The notes beneath the pieces were generated by a model, which ran no database searches, was not told where the DNA came from, and worked only from the letters and a program-made list of their open reading frames with translations. Positions 37,646 to 47,090 of a stretch of DNA of 64,000 nt are shown here, piece after piece. A program made the translations under genes and the position numbers. Positions within the stretch are counted from its first letter, which is position 1. Each line of letters starts with the position of its first letter. The stretch is from Pedobacter sp. AK013 (lineage in GTDB: Bacteria > Bacteroidota > Bacteroidia > Sphingobacteriales > Sphingobacteriaceae), in the NCBI RefSeq assembly GCF_014205835.1, contig NZ_JACHCQ010000004.1, forward strand, positions 1-64,000, given 5' to 3'.

Positions 37646-39535
37646 TTACCATTTTTTTCTGCGTTCGCCACCTTCACGGTTTCCGCCTTCTCTGCGTGGA
37701 CCTCCGGTGTTGCCACCTTTGTCATCACGGCTACGTCCAGAGAAATCTCTGAAACCGCCACCGCTGTTTCCGCCTTCGCGTCTTCCGCTACCACCGCCTG
37801 ATCTTCTGTCGCCGCCACGGTAACCACCGCCACCGCCGCTTCTGCGTTCACCGCCGAAACCACCGCCACGTCTTTCACCGCCACCGCGTCTTTCTCCACC
37901 TTCACGACCGCCGTCTCCGCTTTTTTCGATGCGTACCTGGCGACCGTTAAATTCAACTGATTTAAAGCCTTCAAAAACTTTGTCGGCAACAGCATCTTCT
38001 ACTTCAAAGAAAGAGAAAACACCTTTTAAATCAATTTTACCAACACTTTTGCCACCAATTTTACCGTTGTTACAGATAAATGATAACATATCGCCACGGG
38101 TAAACTCATCTACAGAGCCTAGGTTAATGAATAAACGGGTGTAACCTTCGCTACCGCGTCCACGTCTTTCGCCGCGCTCTCCTCTTTCACCGCGATCATC
38201 ACCTACTGCAGCATTTAAATCTGGTGCTTTAGAATAATAATCCAGGAAACGGTTAAACTCTAAAGATGCAAAACGTTTAATTACATCTTCTTTGCTTAAA
38301 TCAGCAAATTCGTCCATAATACGAGGAATGTACTGATCAATCTGTTCGTTATTAACCTCTACATTGTGTACTTTATGTACCAAAGAGAATAATTGTTTTT
38401 CACAAACGTCAAATCCTGTTGGTAGCTCAGCTTTGGTAAATTGTTTACCTATAATACGCTCTAACTGACGGATTTTACCTAATTCTTTAGAGTTGATGAT
38501 ACAGATAGAGATACCCGTTTTACCAGCACGGCCGGTACGGCCAGAACGGTGGGTATAACTTTCAATCTCGTCAGGTAAAGAATAGTTTATTACGTGCGTT
38601 ACATTGTTTACATCGATACCACGTGCGGCAACATCAGTAGCAATTAACAACTGCATGTTACGCTCACGGAAACGTTGCATTACTTTATCACGTTGTTGTT
38701 GCGATAAATCGCCGTGTAAAGCATCAGCATTGTAACCATCCTTAATTAAGTGCTCTGCAACATCTTGCGTATCCAGTTTGGTTTTGCAAAATACTACAGC
38801 AAAAATTTCAGGATTAAAATCTACAATACGTTTTAAGGCAGCATATTTATCACGTGCACGAACAATGTAATATTCGTGTTCGATGTTTACGTTACCTGTA
38901 TTTTTTGTGCCCATGGTTAATTCAACAGGGTTATCCATATAGTTTTTAGCTATACGGCGAACTTCTGCAGGCATTGTAGCCGAGAACAACCAGGTTTTTT
39001 TGTCATCAGGAGTAGTTGATAAAATGTCATTGATATCGTCCTGGAAACCCATGTTCAACATCTCGTCAGCTTCATCAAGCACAACATATTTAACGTTTGA
39101 GAAATCGATGGCTTTACGGCCAATGATATCCAACATACGGCCGGGCGTGGCCACTACGATCTGAACGCCTTGGCGTATTTCGCGTAGTTGTTGCATAATG
39201 TTCGCGCCACCGTAAACGGCAACAACGTGGGCATTAGCAATGTTTTTAGAAAAGTTTTTAAGGTCGTTAGCGATCTGCAAGCATAACTCACGGGTAGGGC
39301 ATAAAATCAATGCCTGTGGTTTGTTAACTTTAAAATCGATTAGTTCTAACAGCGGCAAACCAAATGCGGCTGTTTTTCCTGTTCCTGTTTGGGCCAAACC
39401 AACAAAATCATTAGTGCCTTCTAACAGTACAGGAATACTTTGCTCCTGAATTGGCGTTGGATTTTCAAATCCAAGGTCCTTTACGGCATTAACGACGTCA
39501 TCACTTATCCCCAATAATTGAAATGGGTTTGTCAT
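37646..39535 (-). CDS. DEAD-box RNA helicase with DbpA-type RNA-binding domain and RGG tail
   Basis: A 629-residue helicase using the ATG at 39535. A longer frame upstream adds 62 residues without homology and runs over a good promoter, so it is rejected. Motifs are AQTGTGKT (motif I), VLDEADEML (II), SATMP (III) and HRSGRTGRAG (VI). After the helicase core comes a DbpA-type RNA-binding domain (about 455-530, TRLFINLGSVDEFTRGDMLSFI) and a glycine/arginine/serine-rich tail of about 90 residues (GGGERRGGGFGGERRSGGGG). It should remodel structured RNA or ribosome precursors, in particular in the cold, in the manner of DeaD/CsdA. The tail may bind RNA or promote condensates. Confidence 0.92.
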   Translation of the reverse strand: MTNPFQLLGISDDVVNAVKDLGFENPTPIQEQSIPVLLEGTNDFVGLAQTGTGKTAAFGLPLLELIDFKVNKPQALILCPTRELCLQIANDLKNFSKNIANAHVVAVYGGANIMQQLREIRQGVQIVVATPGRMLDIIGRKAIDFSNVKYVVLDEADEMLNMGFQDDINDILSTTPDDKKTWLFSATMPAEVRRIAKNYMDNPVELTMGTKNTGNVNIEHEYYIVRARDKYAALKRIVDFNPEIFAVVFCKTKLDTQDVAEHLIKDGYNADALHGDLSQQQRDKVMQRFRERNMQLLIATDVAARGIDVNNVTHVINYSLPDEIESYTHRSGRTGRAGKTGISICIINSKELGKIRQLERIIGKQFTKAELPTGFDVCEKQLFSLVHKVHNVEVNNEQIDQYIPRIMDEFADLSKEDVIKRFASLEFNRFLDYYSKAPDLNAAVGDDRGERGERGERRGRGSEGYTRLFINLGSVDEFTRGDMLSFICNNGKIGGKSVGKIDLKGVFSFFEVEDAVADKVFEGFKSVEFNGRQVRIEKSGDGGREGGERRGGGERRGGGFGGERRSGGGGGYRGGDRRSGGGSGRREGGNSGGGFRDFSGRSRDDKGGNTGGPRREGGNREGGERRKKW

Positions 39536-39561
39536 TCGTCTTTTTATTTTTAATTGAGCCG

Positions 39562-39592
39562 CAAAGGTAAGGTTAATATTTCGTATTTCACA
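39562..39592 (-). promoter_or_regulatory. Bacteroidota-type promoter of the DEAD-box helicase gene
   Basis: On the minus strand TGTG (-33, one mismatch to TTTG), 19 nt, then TACCTTTG (-7, matches TAnnTTTG). The start codon at 39535 lies 27 nt downstream. Confidence 0.65.
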
Positions 39593-39785
39593 GAGAATCA
39601 AGTAAATAGTTTTTTGGGCTAAATATTTGAAAATAAGGAAGTAACGGTAGATGTAAGATAGGTAATGGAAAAGGCGGGGCGGAGTAGGTTTAAATTGAGG
39701 TTGTGATTGCAATAAGAACATGTGTTTTTTGTATGAAAAGCGGCTGTAGTGGGCTTAGGTTACCTCAGTCCCGTTTTCCGTTTCA

Positions 39786-39818
39786 ATCTTTTTAAACCTT
39801 TCAGGTTTTAAAAAGGAT
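39786..39818. repeat. AT-rich hairpin in an intergenic repeat
   Basis: CTTTTTAAACCT and AGGTTTTAAAAAG pair with one bulge. The surrounding AGCGGCTGTAGTGGGC and CGGGTTTAGGTGGCAG resemble parts of the 8794-8984 element. It lies between the helicase gene and the hydrolase gene. Confidence 0.4.
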
Positions 39819-39857
39819 TTCCACTCCAACCGGGTTTAGGTGGCAGAGTTAATGCAG

Positions 39858-40715
39858 TTATTTACGTTTGTTTTTAAATAACCACTTCGGTAACGCATCT
39901 GTTAATATTGCTGGAGCAAATATATCGTTATGGGCCAGATTGTCGAATTCCCAAAACCTGGTTTTGTTTTTATAGCTTACTTCTTTAAAAAACTGTTCAT
40001 CACTATTAAAAGGGTTTTCGGTGTCGATATTTCCGTGAATGAGCCAGATTGGAATGTTTGCGAGCCGATTTACCTGGTTAAATTGAGGTATGCCCGAAAT
40101 ACTGATCCCTGCGGCAAATACATCTGGTTTTAATGCTAAGGCGTTAATCACTGAAGAAGCACCCATCGAAAAACCGATGAGGTAAATCCTTTCCTCATCA
40201 ATATTTAAATTGTTTTTTAAGCTATCAATCAGTTGCAATGCAGTTGTTAAACAAGGCTGTGGTACCGAGGTTAAAAGGTTTCTATTATGATCCAGTACGT
40301 AATTTGATGATCGGGAAGGGAACTGTGGCGCCAAAACAAAAGCTAGGTATTTTGCCTGTATTTCACGCGTGGCAAATAGTTTTGCCAATATACCCAGCTG
40401 GCTGGCATTGTCGTTTCCAACCGCATTTGATCCATGAAATACGATAACCAACGGAAGCTTGCTTTTGGAATTATGAGGTTTTAATAAGCGGTATACAATT
40501 GGCGTATCGGCAGTACCTTTGAACGATCCTTTCGTAAAAATATCGGTATTTAAGCTTTTTATTTCGGCTATTCTCTGCTTAAGGTAGATAGAGTCAACAC
40601 TTTTTGCGATTTTGGTTTTGCCAAAAGTATGGACGCTTTTGTTGCATGATAAGATCCCACAAAGCAAAAAAGCGGAAAAAATATAGTTAACCGCATAATT
40701 TATTTTAATCCGCAT
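39858..40715 (-). CDS. alpha/beta hydrolase lipoprotein (esterase/PHB-depolymerase-like)
   Basis: A 285-residue lipoprotein using the ATG at 40715, because it gives signal peptide and lipobox MRIKINYAVNYIFSAFLLCG..LSC; an earlier ATG adds nine residues. The hydrolase core is visible: VFHGSNAVGND (oxyanion region), nucleophile in GFSMG (GxSxG), IPIWLIHGNIDTENPF (Asp region) and DNLAHNDIF (His). These proteins resemble secreted esterases or depolymerases of the phospholipase/carboxylesterase superfamily. The substrate is unknown. Confidence 0.82.
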   Translation of the reverse strand: MRIKINYAVNYIFSAFLLCGILSCNKSVHTFGKTKIAKSVDSIYLKQRIAEIKSLNTDIFTKGSFKGTADTPIVYRLLKPHNSKSKLPLVIVFHGSNAVGNDNASQLGILAKLFATREIQAKYLAFVLAPQFPSRSSNYVLDHNRNLLTSVPQPCLTTALQLIDSLKNNLNIDEERIYLIGFSMGASSVINALALKPDVFAAGISISGIPQFNQVNRLANIPIWLIHGNIDTENPFNSDEQFFKEVSYKNKTRFWEFDNLAHNDIFAPAILTDALPKWLFKNKRK

Positions 40716-40750
40716 AAGAGAGGTTAATTTTTCGGTTTGCAATTAAAAAA

Positions 40751-41218
40751 TTACCTCAACCTTTCGGCCGAGCGGATCAACCTTTCATCTTTATTGATGC
40801 CGAAAATACCCAATACAACAAACAGGATAGCTACAGCTGGTAAGTAAGCGCCAATACCAAAATTTGCGCCATCAATGCCCCCAGGCAGTTCTTTTGCATA
40901 AATGCTACACCAAAAAGCAAAACCCGCAATAGCTGCAACGGTAAATATTGCAATCTGTTTTTGTTGAGTTCTTTTTTTAAATTTAAAAATGTTGATGAAG
41001 CACAATAATATCAGTACCGAATGTGTAATGATTAATGGCAGAAAAACATCAACATTTAATACCTTTCCCGTTTTTCCATTAACAAAATAGTGCAGCCCAT
41101 TTGTGAATACTTGATTCTCATCACCGTTGACAACTTTTGTTGCAATTGGTAAAAAAAGCATTAAAATAAGCGTTAGAGTTGCTAAAAAAAGCCAGACAGA
41201 TTGTATTCTTTGTATCAT
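40751..41218 (-). CDS. DUF4293 domain-containing membrane protein
   Basis: A 155-residue four-helix membrane protein. It opens MIQRIQSVWLFLATLTLILMLFLP, the start typical of DUF4293, with further helices at about 60-78, 88-106 and 125-142. The family is restricted to Bacteroidota and has no known function. A promoter matching the local consensus is just upstream. It is followed on the same strand by the hydrolase gene with a gap of 36 nt. Confidence 0.88.
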   Translation of the reverse strand: MIQRIQSVWLFLATLTLILMLFLPIATKVVNGDENQVFTNGLHYFVNGKTGKVLNVDVFLPLIITHSVLILLCFINIFKFKKRTQQKQIAIFTVAAIAGFAFWCSIYAKELPGGIDGANFGIGAYLPAVAILFVVLGIFGINKDERLIRSAERLR

Positions 41219-41237
41219 GTTGAATTATTATTTATGG

Positions 41238-41268
41238 CAAACTTAGATAAAATTGCTTTTGCTTGCAA
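41238..41268 (-). promoter_or_regulatory. Bacteroidota-type promoter of the DUF4293 gene
   Basis: On the minus strand TTG (41268-41266), 20 nt, then TAAGTTTG (41245-41238, matches TAnnTTTG). The start codon at 41218 is 20 nt downstream. Confidence 0.6.
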
Positions 41269-41295
41269 TTTAACTAAACTCATATTTGTGGTAGT

Positions 41296-41814
41296 TTATT
41301 GTTTGTTTGGCTGTAGCGGCATAAAGTGCGGATCAGAGTAAAAGAATTTATAGGAGCCATTGGGATACAATACTAACGATGTTCCACAAGTTGTTTTCTT
41401 TGTGAATATATTTTTTCTCAGGTAGCCCCCGTCGGTGAGAATTTTTTTGTTCCACAGTATGAGTTTGTTAAAGTTTTTACCACTTTCTTTAATCTGATAT
41501 ACGGAAGTACCAGGATGTGAAATTTTATACTTTGAAATAAAATCATTTGTAGATATGATAATTTTGGCGATATAGTTGTCAGTCTGTTGATCAAGAGCGT
41601 TCCAGCAGCCGGCATGATTGAAATCGTATTTAATGATCACGGTGTCTTTTACCGGTTTATCGGATATAGCCGATAAATAATTCCTTATACTGTCAACCTT
41701 TGTTTGTGAAAATTGGTTGTTGTGTTTTTCGTTTTTTGAAACAGGCTTTTGCACTGTACAAGAAACAATGGCTATGGAAAAGATGGATAAAATAACCGTT
41801 TTTTTGAGCTTCAT
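41296..41814 (-). CDS. hypothetical lipoprotein
   Basis: A 172-residue protein with signal peptide and lipobox IAIVSC (cysteine 19). The mature part has three further cysteines (C70, C143 and none other obvious near the end) and no domain that I recognise. It contains NHAGCWNALDQQTDNYIAKIIISTNDFI and a C-terminal YPNGSYKFFYSDPHFMPL. It is a single gene between DUF4293 and truA. Function is unknown. Confidence 0.7.
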   Translation of the reverse strand: MKLKKTVILSIFSIAIVSCTVQKPVSKNEKHNNQFSQTKVDSIRNYLSAISDKPVKDTVIIKYDFNHAGCWNALDQQTDNYIAKIIISTNDFISKYKISHPGTSVYQIKESGKNFNKLILWNKKILTDGGYLRKNIFTKKTTCGTSLVLYPNGSYKFFYSDPHFMPLQPNKQ

Positions 41815-41914
41815 GGCGTGTTTAGATCTTGATAGGAGATGATAAAATTATAATTTTTTCTAACCATTTAACATTTTACAGTTGAAATAATATTTAATTC
41901 GGGGTTACTGCACC

Positions 41915-41942
41915 TTGTAATAAAAGGAAAAAAGTATTTTTG
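41915..41942 (+). promoter_or_regulatory. probable promoter of truA
   Basis: TTG (41915-41917), 17 nt, then TATTTTTG (41935-41942, matches TAnnTTTG). The TTG start codon of truA begins at 41950, so the transcript would have almost no leader. Confidence 0.5.
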
Positions 41943-41949
41943 CATCGCT

Positions 41950-42702
41950 TTGAGTAAAAAAAGGTATTTCATCCAATTGGCTTACGATGGCAGCTTGTAC
42001 CATGGCTGGCAAACCCAACCTAATGCAATTACCGTTCAGGAATTGTTAGATAAGGCTATGTCTGTTTTTTTTAGACAGCCTATCGAAACTTTAGGCTGCG
42101 GCAGAACAGATGCCGGCGTACATGCTACTGATTTTTATGCGCACTTTGATGTTGAAGGTTTAGAAGAGGTAAAGGTTTTAAACGCGGTAACTGGTATTAA
42201 TGCCATGTTGCCCTATCAAATTGCTGTAAAAAAAATTATACCGGTACATGATGAGGCGCATGCCCGCTTTGATGCTACTGCACGTGCCTATAAGTATTAT
42301 ATGCACTTCGAAAAGAATCCTTTCAAACTTAACCGATCTTGGTTGGTTAAAGATAAATTGGATATAGAAGCGATGAACAATGCAGCGGCGCTGTTATTAA
42401 ATTATACCGATTTTTCTTGCTTCAGTAAATCAAATACGCAGACCTTTACCAACAATTGTAAAGTGGCTAAAGCCGTTTTCGAACAACAAGAAGATGGATT
42501 AGTTTTTACCATCCAGGCCGATCGCTTTTTGCGGAACATGGTAAGGGCTATTATGGGTACTTTGGTACAGATCGGTAAAAAAGAAATAAATTTAACGGAT
42601 TTTAAAGCAATTATAGAAAGTAAAAATCGCAGTAACGCAGGGCAATCGGTGCCTGCTTGCGGTTTGTATTTAGTGAAGATAGAATACCCTTATATAGGTT
42701 AA
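41950..42702 (+). CDS. truA: tRNA pseudouridine synthase A
   Basis: A 250-residue TruA starting at TTG (41950), since the conserved opening RYFIQLAYDGSLYHGWQTQPN begins five codons in and no ATG is near. Catalytic D54 is in GCGRTDAGVHA. It converts U38-40 of the anticodon stem-loop to pseudouridine. It is followed by a 50-nt inverted repeat and an ABC exporter gene. The probable promoter leaves almost no 5' leader. Confidence 0.95.
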   Translation: MSKKRYFIQLAYDGSLYHGWQTQPNAITVQELLDKAMSVFFRQPIETLGCGRTDAGVHATDFYAHFDVEGLEEVKVLNAVTGINAMLPYQIAVKKIIPVHDEAHARFDATARAYKYYMHFEKNPFKLNRSWLVKDKLDIEAMNNAAALLLNYTDFSCFSKSNTQTFTNNCKVAKAVFEQQEDGLVFTIQADRFLRNMVRAIMGTLVQIGKKEINLTDFKAIIESKNRSNAGQSVPACGLYLVKIEYPYIG

Positions 42703-42706
42703 TTGT

Positions 42707-42756
42707 TTAAACTGGTTAATCGGTTAATCAAAACCGAATCCAATTAACCAGTTTAA
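42707..42756. repeat. intergenic inverted repeat with TTAACCAG motifs
   Basis: Perfect 14-bp arms TTAAACTGGTTAAT (42707-42720) and ATTAACCAGTTTAA (42743-42756). Further copies of GTTAACCA-type words follow up to 42815. It could act as a bidirectional terminator, but there is no clear T run. Confidence 0.6.
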
Positions 42757-42820
42757 GGACTAAAACATTTAGTTAAATGGCAGTTAACCAATTTGAACAA
42801 TTAAACAGTTAACCATAAAC

Positions 42821-44590
42821 ATGGCAGTTACAGGCGACGTATATAACACCGGATTACTGAAACGTATTTTTCAATACGTAAAGCCTTACCGTGCTGTTTT
42901 TGTATGGTCGGTTATTTTAACCATTCTGCTTGCGGCCATTTCGCCCGTCCGTCCGTTTTTGATTAAGTATACACTCGATCATTATATTTTAACAGGCAAT
43001 TATTCTGGCCTGGTAAATATGACCATGCTGATGATCTTTATGCTGATCTTACAGACTTTGATCCAATATAACCATACGCTTTTAACCAATACACTAGGTC
43101 AGTCGGTTATCCGCGATCTGCGGATCAACGTTTTTAACCATATTACCAAACTCCGACTTAAATTTTTCGATAAAACACCAATAGGACAATTAATTACCAG
43201 AACTGTTTCTGATTTAGAAACCATTGCAGACATCTTCTCGGAAGGTTTAATCTCCATGATTGGCGACAGTTTGCAGGTGGTCGTAATTGTGGGCGTAATG
43301 TTATATACCGATTGGCAGTTAAGTTTAGTAGTACTGTTGCCTATTCCGCTGTTAATTATGGCTACCCGAAAATTCCAGAAGGCGATTAAGGTTGCATTTC
43401 AGGAAATCAGGAATGAGGTTTCCAACCTGAATACCTTTTTACAAGAACATATTACGGGGGGTTCTATTGTTCAGTACTTTGCGAGGGAGAAACAGGAGTA
43501 CAGAAAGTTCTACGCCATTAATAAACGGTATCGCGATGCCAATATCCGTTCTAACTGGTATTATTCTATTTTTTTCCCCGTAGTGGAGTTAATCTCAGCC
43601 ATGTCGTTGGGATTGTTGGTGTGGTACGGTGCAAAAAGTATTCTTTCTAAACCATTGGATGTAACCCCCGGAACCATTACACAGTTTATTATGTACCTGG
43701 GTATGGTATTTACGCCGATCCGCCAGTTGGCAGATAAGTTTAATACGCTACAGATGGGGATGGTGGGTGCCGAACGTGTTTTTAAAGTTCTGGATACTGA
43801 TGAAACTACGCCAAATACGGGGACACAAAAGCCAGCCAAATTAGACGGAAATATTAAATTCGAAAAGGTTTGGTTTGCCTATAATGACGAGAACTACGTA
43901 TTGAAAGATCTTACATTTGAAGTGAAGGCTGGCGAAACTGTGGCCTTGGTAGGCGCTACAGGTGCTGGTAAATCTTCTACCATTAATATCCTGAACCGTT
44001 TTTACGAAGTGAAAAAAGGAGATATTACCGTTGATGGTATTCGTATAGACGATTTTGATCTGGATTACCTAAGAAGCCACATTGCCACTGTACTTCAGGA
44101 TGTTTTCTTGTTTTCGGACACCATTTTAAACAATATCACACTTAATAACGCCGAAATTACGATAGCGGAAGTGGTTAATGCGGCTAAAAAAGTTGGCGCA
44201 CACGATTTTATCGAACGTTTACCTGGCGGTTATCAATATAATGTGATGGAAAGAGGTGCTACGCTTTCAGCCGGTCAGGCGCAGTTAATTTCTTTTATCC
44301 GTGCGCTGGTGCACAATCCCGCTATTTTGGTTTTAGATGAAGCCACTTCATCAGTTGATACCGAAACAGAATTATTGATTCAGAAAGCCATTGATAATTT
44401 AATGGAAGGCCGTACCTCAATTGTAATTGCCCACCGTTTGTCGACCATCCAGAAGGCTGATCAGATTATTGTGCTCGATAAGGGCGAAATCAAAGAAAAA
44501 GGTACACATCAGCAGCTCTTAAAATTAAACGGCTACTATAAAAAGCTTTACGATCTGCAATTCTCATCAAAAGGGATTGCCAAAGTTTAA
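42821..44590 (+). CDS. ABC exporter, permease-ATPase half-transporter (MdlB-like)
   Basis: A 589-residue half-transporter: six-helix membrane domain (about 25-320) and nucleotide-binding domain with Walker A GATGAGKSS (378-386), signature LSAGQAQ (instead of LSGGQ) and Walker B ILVLDEATSSVD, H-loop AHRLST. Members export lipids or drugs as homo- or heterodimers. No partner half-transporter gene is adjacent, so it is probably a homodimer. The substrate is unknown. Confidence 0.92.
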   Translation: MAVTGDVYNTGLLKRIFQYVKPYRAVFVWSVILTILLAAISPVRPFLIKYTLDHYILTGNYSGLVNMTMLMIFMLILQTLIQYNHTLLTNTLGQSVIRDLRINVFNHITKLRLKFFDKTPIGQLITRTVSDLETIADIFSEGLISMIGDSLQVVVIVGVMLYTDWQLSLVVLLPIPLLIMATRKFQKAIKVAFQEIRNEVSNLNTFLQEHITGGSIVQYFAREKQEYRKFYAINKRYRDANIRSNWYYSIFFPVVELISAMSLGLLVWYGAKSILSKPLDVTPGTITQFIMYLGMVFTPIRQLADKFNTLQMGMVGAERVFKVLDTDETTPNTGTQKPAKLDGNIKFEKVWFAYNDENYVLKDLTFEVKAGETVALVGATGAGKSSTINILNRFYEVKKGDITVDGIRIDDFDLDYLRSHIATVLQDVFLFSDTILNNITLNNAEITIAEVVNAAKKVGAHDFIERLPGGYQYNVMERGATLSAGQAQLISFIRALVHNPAILVLDEATSSVDTETELLIQKAIDNLMEGRTSIVIAHRLSTIQKADQIIVLDKGEIKEKGTHQQLLKLNGYYKKLYDLQFSSKGIAKV

Positions 44591-44646
44591 ACTTACTTAT
44601 TCTCCAGGATTTTCTTAATTTAACAGCTTCTTAAACCAATAGGAAG

Positions 44647-45672
44647 ATGAAACTGTTAAAATTACTTACCCTATTCTTATTTTCAGCTTTAACCCTGCAA
44701 GTTTCGGCACAGCAGAAAAAATATATAATGGTTATTCACGGCGGTGCCGGCACCATCCTTAAAAAGAATATGACTCCTGAAAAGGAAGCCTCCTATATTG
44801 CTGTTTTAACACAGGCCTTACAAGCGGGTTATGCAGAAATTAAAGCTGGGAAAACCAGTATGGATGCCGTTGAGGCCACTATTCATGTGATGGAAAATGA
44901 TCCACATTTTAATGCAGGTAAAGGCGCTGTTTTTACACATGATGGCAGAAACGAGCTTGATGCGGCAATAATGGATGGTAAAACCTTAATGGCTGGATCG
45001 GTTGCCGGGGTAACCACCATTAAAAATCCAATTTCTGCAGCAAGGGCAGTAATGGAAAAATCGGAACATGTAATGATGATTGGCGCTGGTGCTGAGCAGT
45101 TTGCAAAAGAAGTGGGTTTGGAAATTGTAGATCCAAAATATTTCTGGACAAAAGAGCGCTGGGATGGGCTGCAAAAAGCAATTAAAGAAGATTCTGCGAA
45201 AGCGGTGTTAGACCATGGAAACAAGAAATCGGAGTTGCTTGGAATCAAAAATCACGATTATAAATTCGGTACTGTAGGTTGTGTAGCCTTAGATCAAGCA
45301 GGTAACTTAGCCGCGGGAACTTCAACTGGGGGTATGACAAACAAAAAATACGGGCGGGTTGGCGATGCGCCTATTATTGGTGCAGGTACTTATTGCAATA
45401 ATGAAACGGCTGGCATTTCTTGTACGGGTTGGGGAGAATTTTATATCCGCAATGTGGTGGCCAAAACAATTTCCGATTTAATGGAATATAAAGGCTTATC
45501 TGTTGTAGAAGCTTCGAAAATTGCCTTAGATAAAGTAGGGAAAATGGGTGGCGATGGCGGTTTAATTGCTTTAGATAAAAAAGGCAATGTTACCATGCCA
45601 TTTAATACTGAAGGAATGTACAGAGGTACCATAACAGCCGACGGGAAAATTGAAGTCAGTATTTATAAATAA
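44647..45672 (+). CDS. isoaspartyl peptidase/L-asparaginase (Ntn hydrolase), exported
   Basis: A 341-residue enzyme with a signal peptide (about 1-21). The family marks are MVIHGGAGT, NAGKGAVFTHDGRNELDAAIMDG, autoprocessing nucleophile T209 in FGTVGCVALD, and STGGMTNKKYGRVGDAPIIGAGTY. The precursor cleaves before T209 into alpha and beta subunits and hydrolyses isoaspartyl dipeptides or asparagine. The signal peptide points to the periplasm. A dicarboxylate symporter gene follows 85 nt downstream, which could take up the aspartate released; this is inference. Confidence 0.93.
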   Translation: MKLLKLLTLFLFSALTLQVSAQQKKYIMVIHGGAGTILKKNMTPEKEASYIAVLTQALQAGYAEIKAGKTSMDAVEATIHVMENDPHFNAGKGAVFTHDGRNELDAAIMDGKTLMAGSVAGVTTIKNPISAARAVMEKSEHVMMIGAGAEQFAKEVGLEIVDPKYFWTKERWDGLQKAIKEDSAKAVLDHGNKKSELLGIKNHDYKFGTVGCVALDQAGNLAAGTSTGGMTNKKYGRVGDAPIIGAGTYCNNETAGISCTGWGEFYIRNVVAKTISDLMEYKGLSVVEASKIALDKVGKMGGDGGLIALDKKGNVTMPFNTEGMYRGTITADGKIEVSIYK

Positions 45673-45757
45673 TGAAATGGCTATTTTAATGTTGAGCTTT
45701 AACTTATTGTACCACTAAATAGAAAAATACTCATATATCTCTACTCACATCAAGTAA

Positions 45758-47044
45758 ATGACATTTATAGAATTTGCAAAGAAAGTATTCTCCAATTTAA
45801 CCTTTCAGGTTTTACTTGCCATCATAATAGGCATGTATGTTGGTGCTTACTTTCCTGGTTTTGCACCTACGGCTAAATTAATCAGTCAGGGTTTTATCAA
45901 CCTGATTAGCATGTTAATTGCGCCAATTATTTTTTTTACTATTGTTTTAGGCATCGCCCACATGGGCGACATGAAAAAAGTAGGCAGGGTAGGTGGCAAA
46001 GCACTGTTGTATTTCGAAATTGTAAGCACTATAGCTATTGTAATTGGTTTATTGGTGGCCAACGTTTTAAAGCCGGGTGCCGGAACGATAGCAAAAGCCG
46101 GCGATGCTACAAAAATTGCAGGTTATGCCGAGCAGGCAAAAGATATGAACTGGGCCGAGTTCTTTCTGCACATTATCCCGCATAATATTATTGCCTCATT
46201 TGCCGAAGGCAATATTTTACAGATTTTATTATTTGCCATTCTTTTTGGCTATGGACTGAATAAACTGGATGCTGACGGTACTGTAGTTTTGAATGCCTTT
46301 GATAAAATATCGAAGGTGTTGTTTAAAATTATGAAGCTGATTATGCGATTAGCGCCAATTGGTGCTTTTGGTGGGATGGCTTTCAGCATTGGTACTCATG
46401 GCCTGGAAAGTATAGTTGGAATGGCCAAGCTTATGGGCTCAGTTTATTTAACCTGTATCCTGTTTATTTTTATCGTTTTAAATGGAATTTGCCGATACTA
46501 CAAATTTAGCCTATGGGCTTATCTGAAGTATATCCGCCAGGAAATTTTAATTGTATTGGGTACCTCTTCTTCCGAATCGGCCTTACCAAGTATGATGCAA
46601 AAAATGGAGACCATTGGTTGCGATAAATCGGTTGTTGGCCTGGTTATCCCTACTGGCTATTCATTTAATCTCGATGGGACAGCAATTTATCTGGCCATGG
46701 CTGTTATATTTCTTTGCCAGGTTTTTCATGTCGATTTAACACTGGGGCAGCAGATTAGCGTTTTAGGTGTGCTCATGGTTACTTCGAAAGGAGCCGCTGG
46801 GGTAACAGGAAGTGGTTTTATCGTTTTGGTATCAACCTTAACTGCCTTAAAAATTATGCCAATTGAACATATCTCGATCTTAATTGGTGTAGACCGTTTT
46901 ATGAGTGAAGCCAGAGCTATAACCAATGTAATTGGAAACGGGGTAGCTACCATCGTGATTGCTAAAAGTGAAAACCAGTTTGATGAAGAAAAGTATAAGA
47001 AGGCCATACAGCCCGTAATGATAGAAAAGGTAGAAGAACTTTAG
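45758..47044 (+). CDS. dicarboxylate/amino acid:cation symporter (DAACS)
   Basis: A 428-residue DctA/GltP-type transporter with about eight hydrophobic segments and family marks FINLISMLIAPIIFFTIVLGIAHMGDMKKVGRVG, LGTSSSESALPSMMQKME (serine-rich hairpin), GYSFNLDGTAIY and the hairpin TSKGAAGVTGSGFIVL. It imports C4-dicarboxylates or glutamate/aspartate with Na+ or H+. It follows the isoaspartyl peptidase gene. Confidence 0.93.
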   Translation: MTFIEFAKKVFSNLTFQVLLAIIIGMYVGAYFPGFAPTAKLISQGFINLISMLIAPIIFFTIVLGIAHMGDMKKVGRVGGKALLYFEIVSTIAIVIGLLVANVLKPGAGTIAKAGDATKIAGYAEQAKDMNWAEFFLHIIPHNIIASFAEGNILQILLFAILFGYGLNKLDADGTVVLNAFDKISKVLFKIMKLIMRLAPIGAFGGMAFSIGTHGLESIVGMAKLMGSVYLTCILFIFIVLNGICRYYKFSLWAYLKYIRQEILIVLGTSSSESALPSMMQKMETIGCDKSVVGLVIPTGYSFNLDGTAIYLAMAVIFLCQVFHVDLTLGQQISVLGVLMVTSKGAAGVTGSGFIVLVSTLTALKIMPIEHISILIGVDRFMSEARAITNVIGNGVATIVIAKSENQFDEEKYKKAIQPVMIEKVEEL

Positions 47045-47065
47045 TTTGGAGCTATCCTGTCGAAG

Positions 47066-47090
47066 CGTCACACTGAATTCATTTCAGGGT
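47066..47090. repeat. half-copy of the 61-bp repeat
   Basis: CGTCA followed by CACTGAA and TTCAGGG, with one mismatch in the hairpin. It lies 22 nt after the symporter stop codon. Confidence 0.5.

Noticed and set aside
37549..37995. 148-codon frame overlapping the helicase 3' end
   Set aside because: Its alanine/valine-rich sequence is the out-of-frame reading of the glycine/arginine-rich tail.
39536..39721. 62-residue N-terminal extension of the DEAD-box helicase
   Set aside because: It is unlike helicase sequence and would run across the promoter at 39562-39592; the ATG at 39535 gives the standard start.
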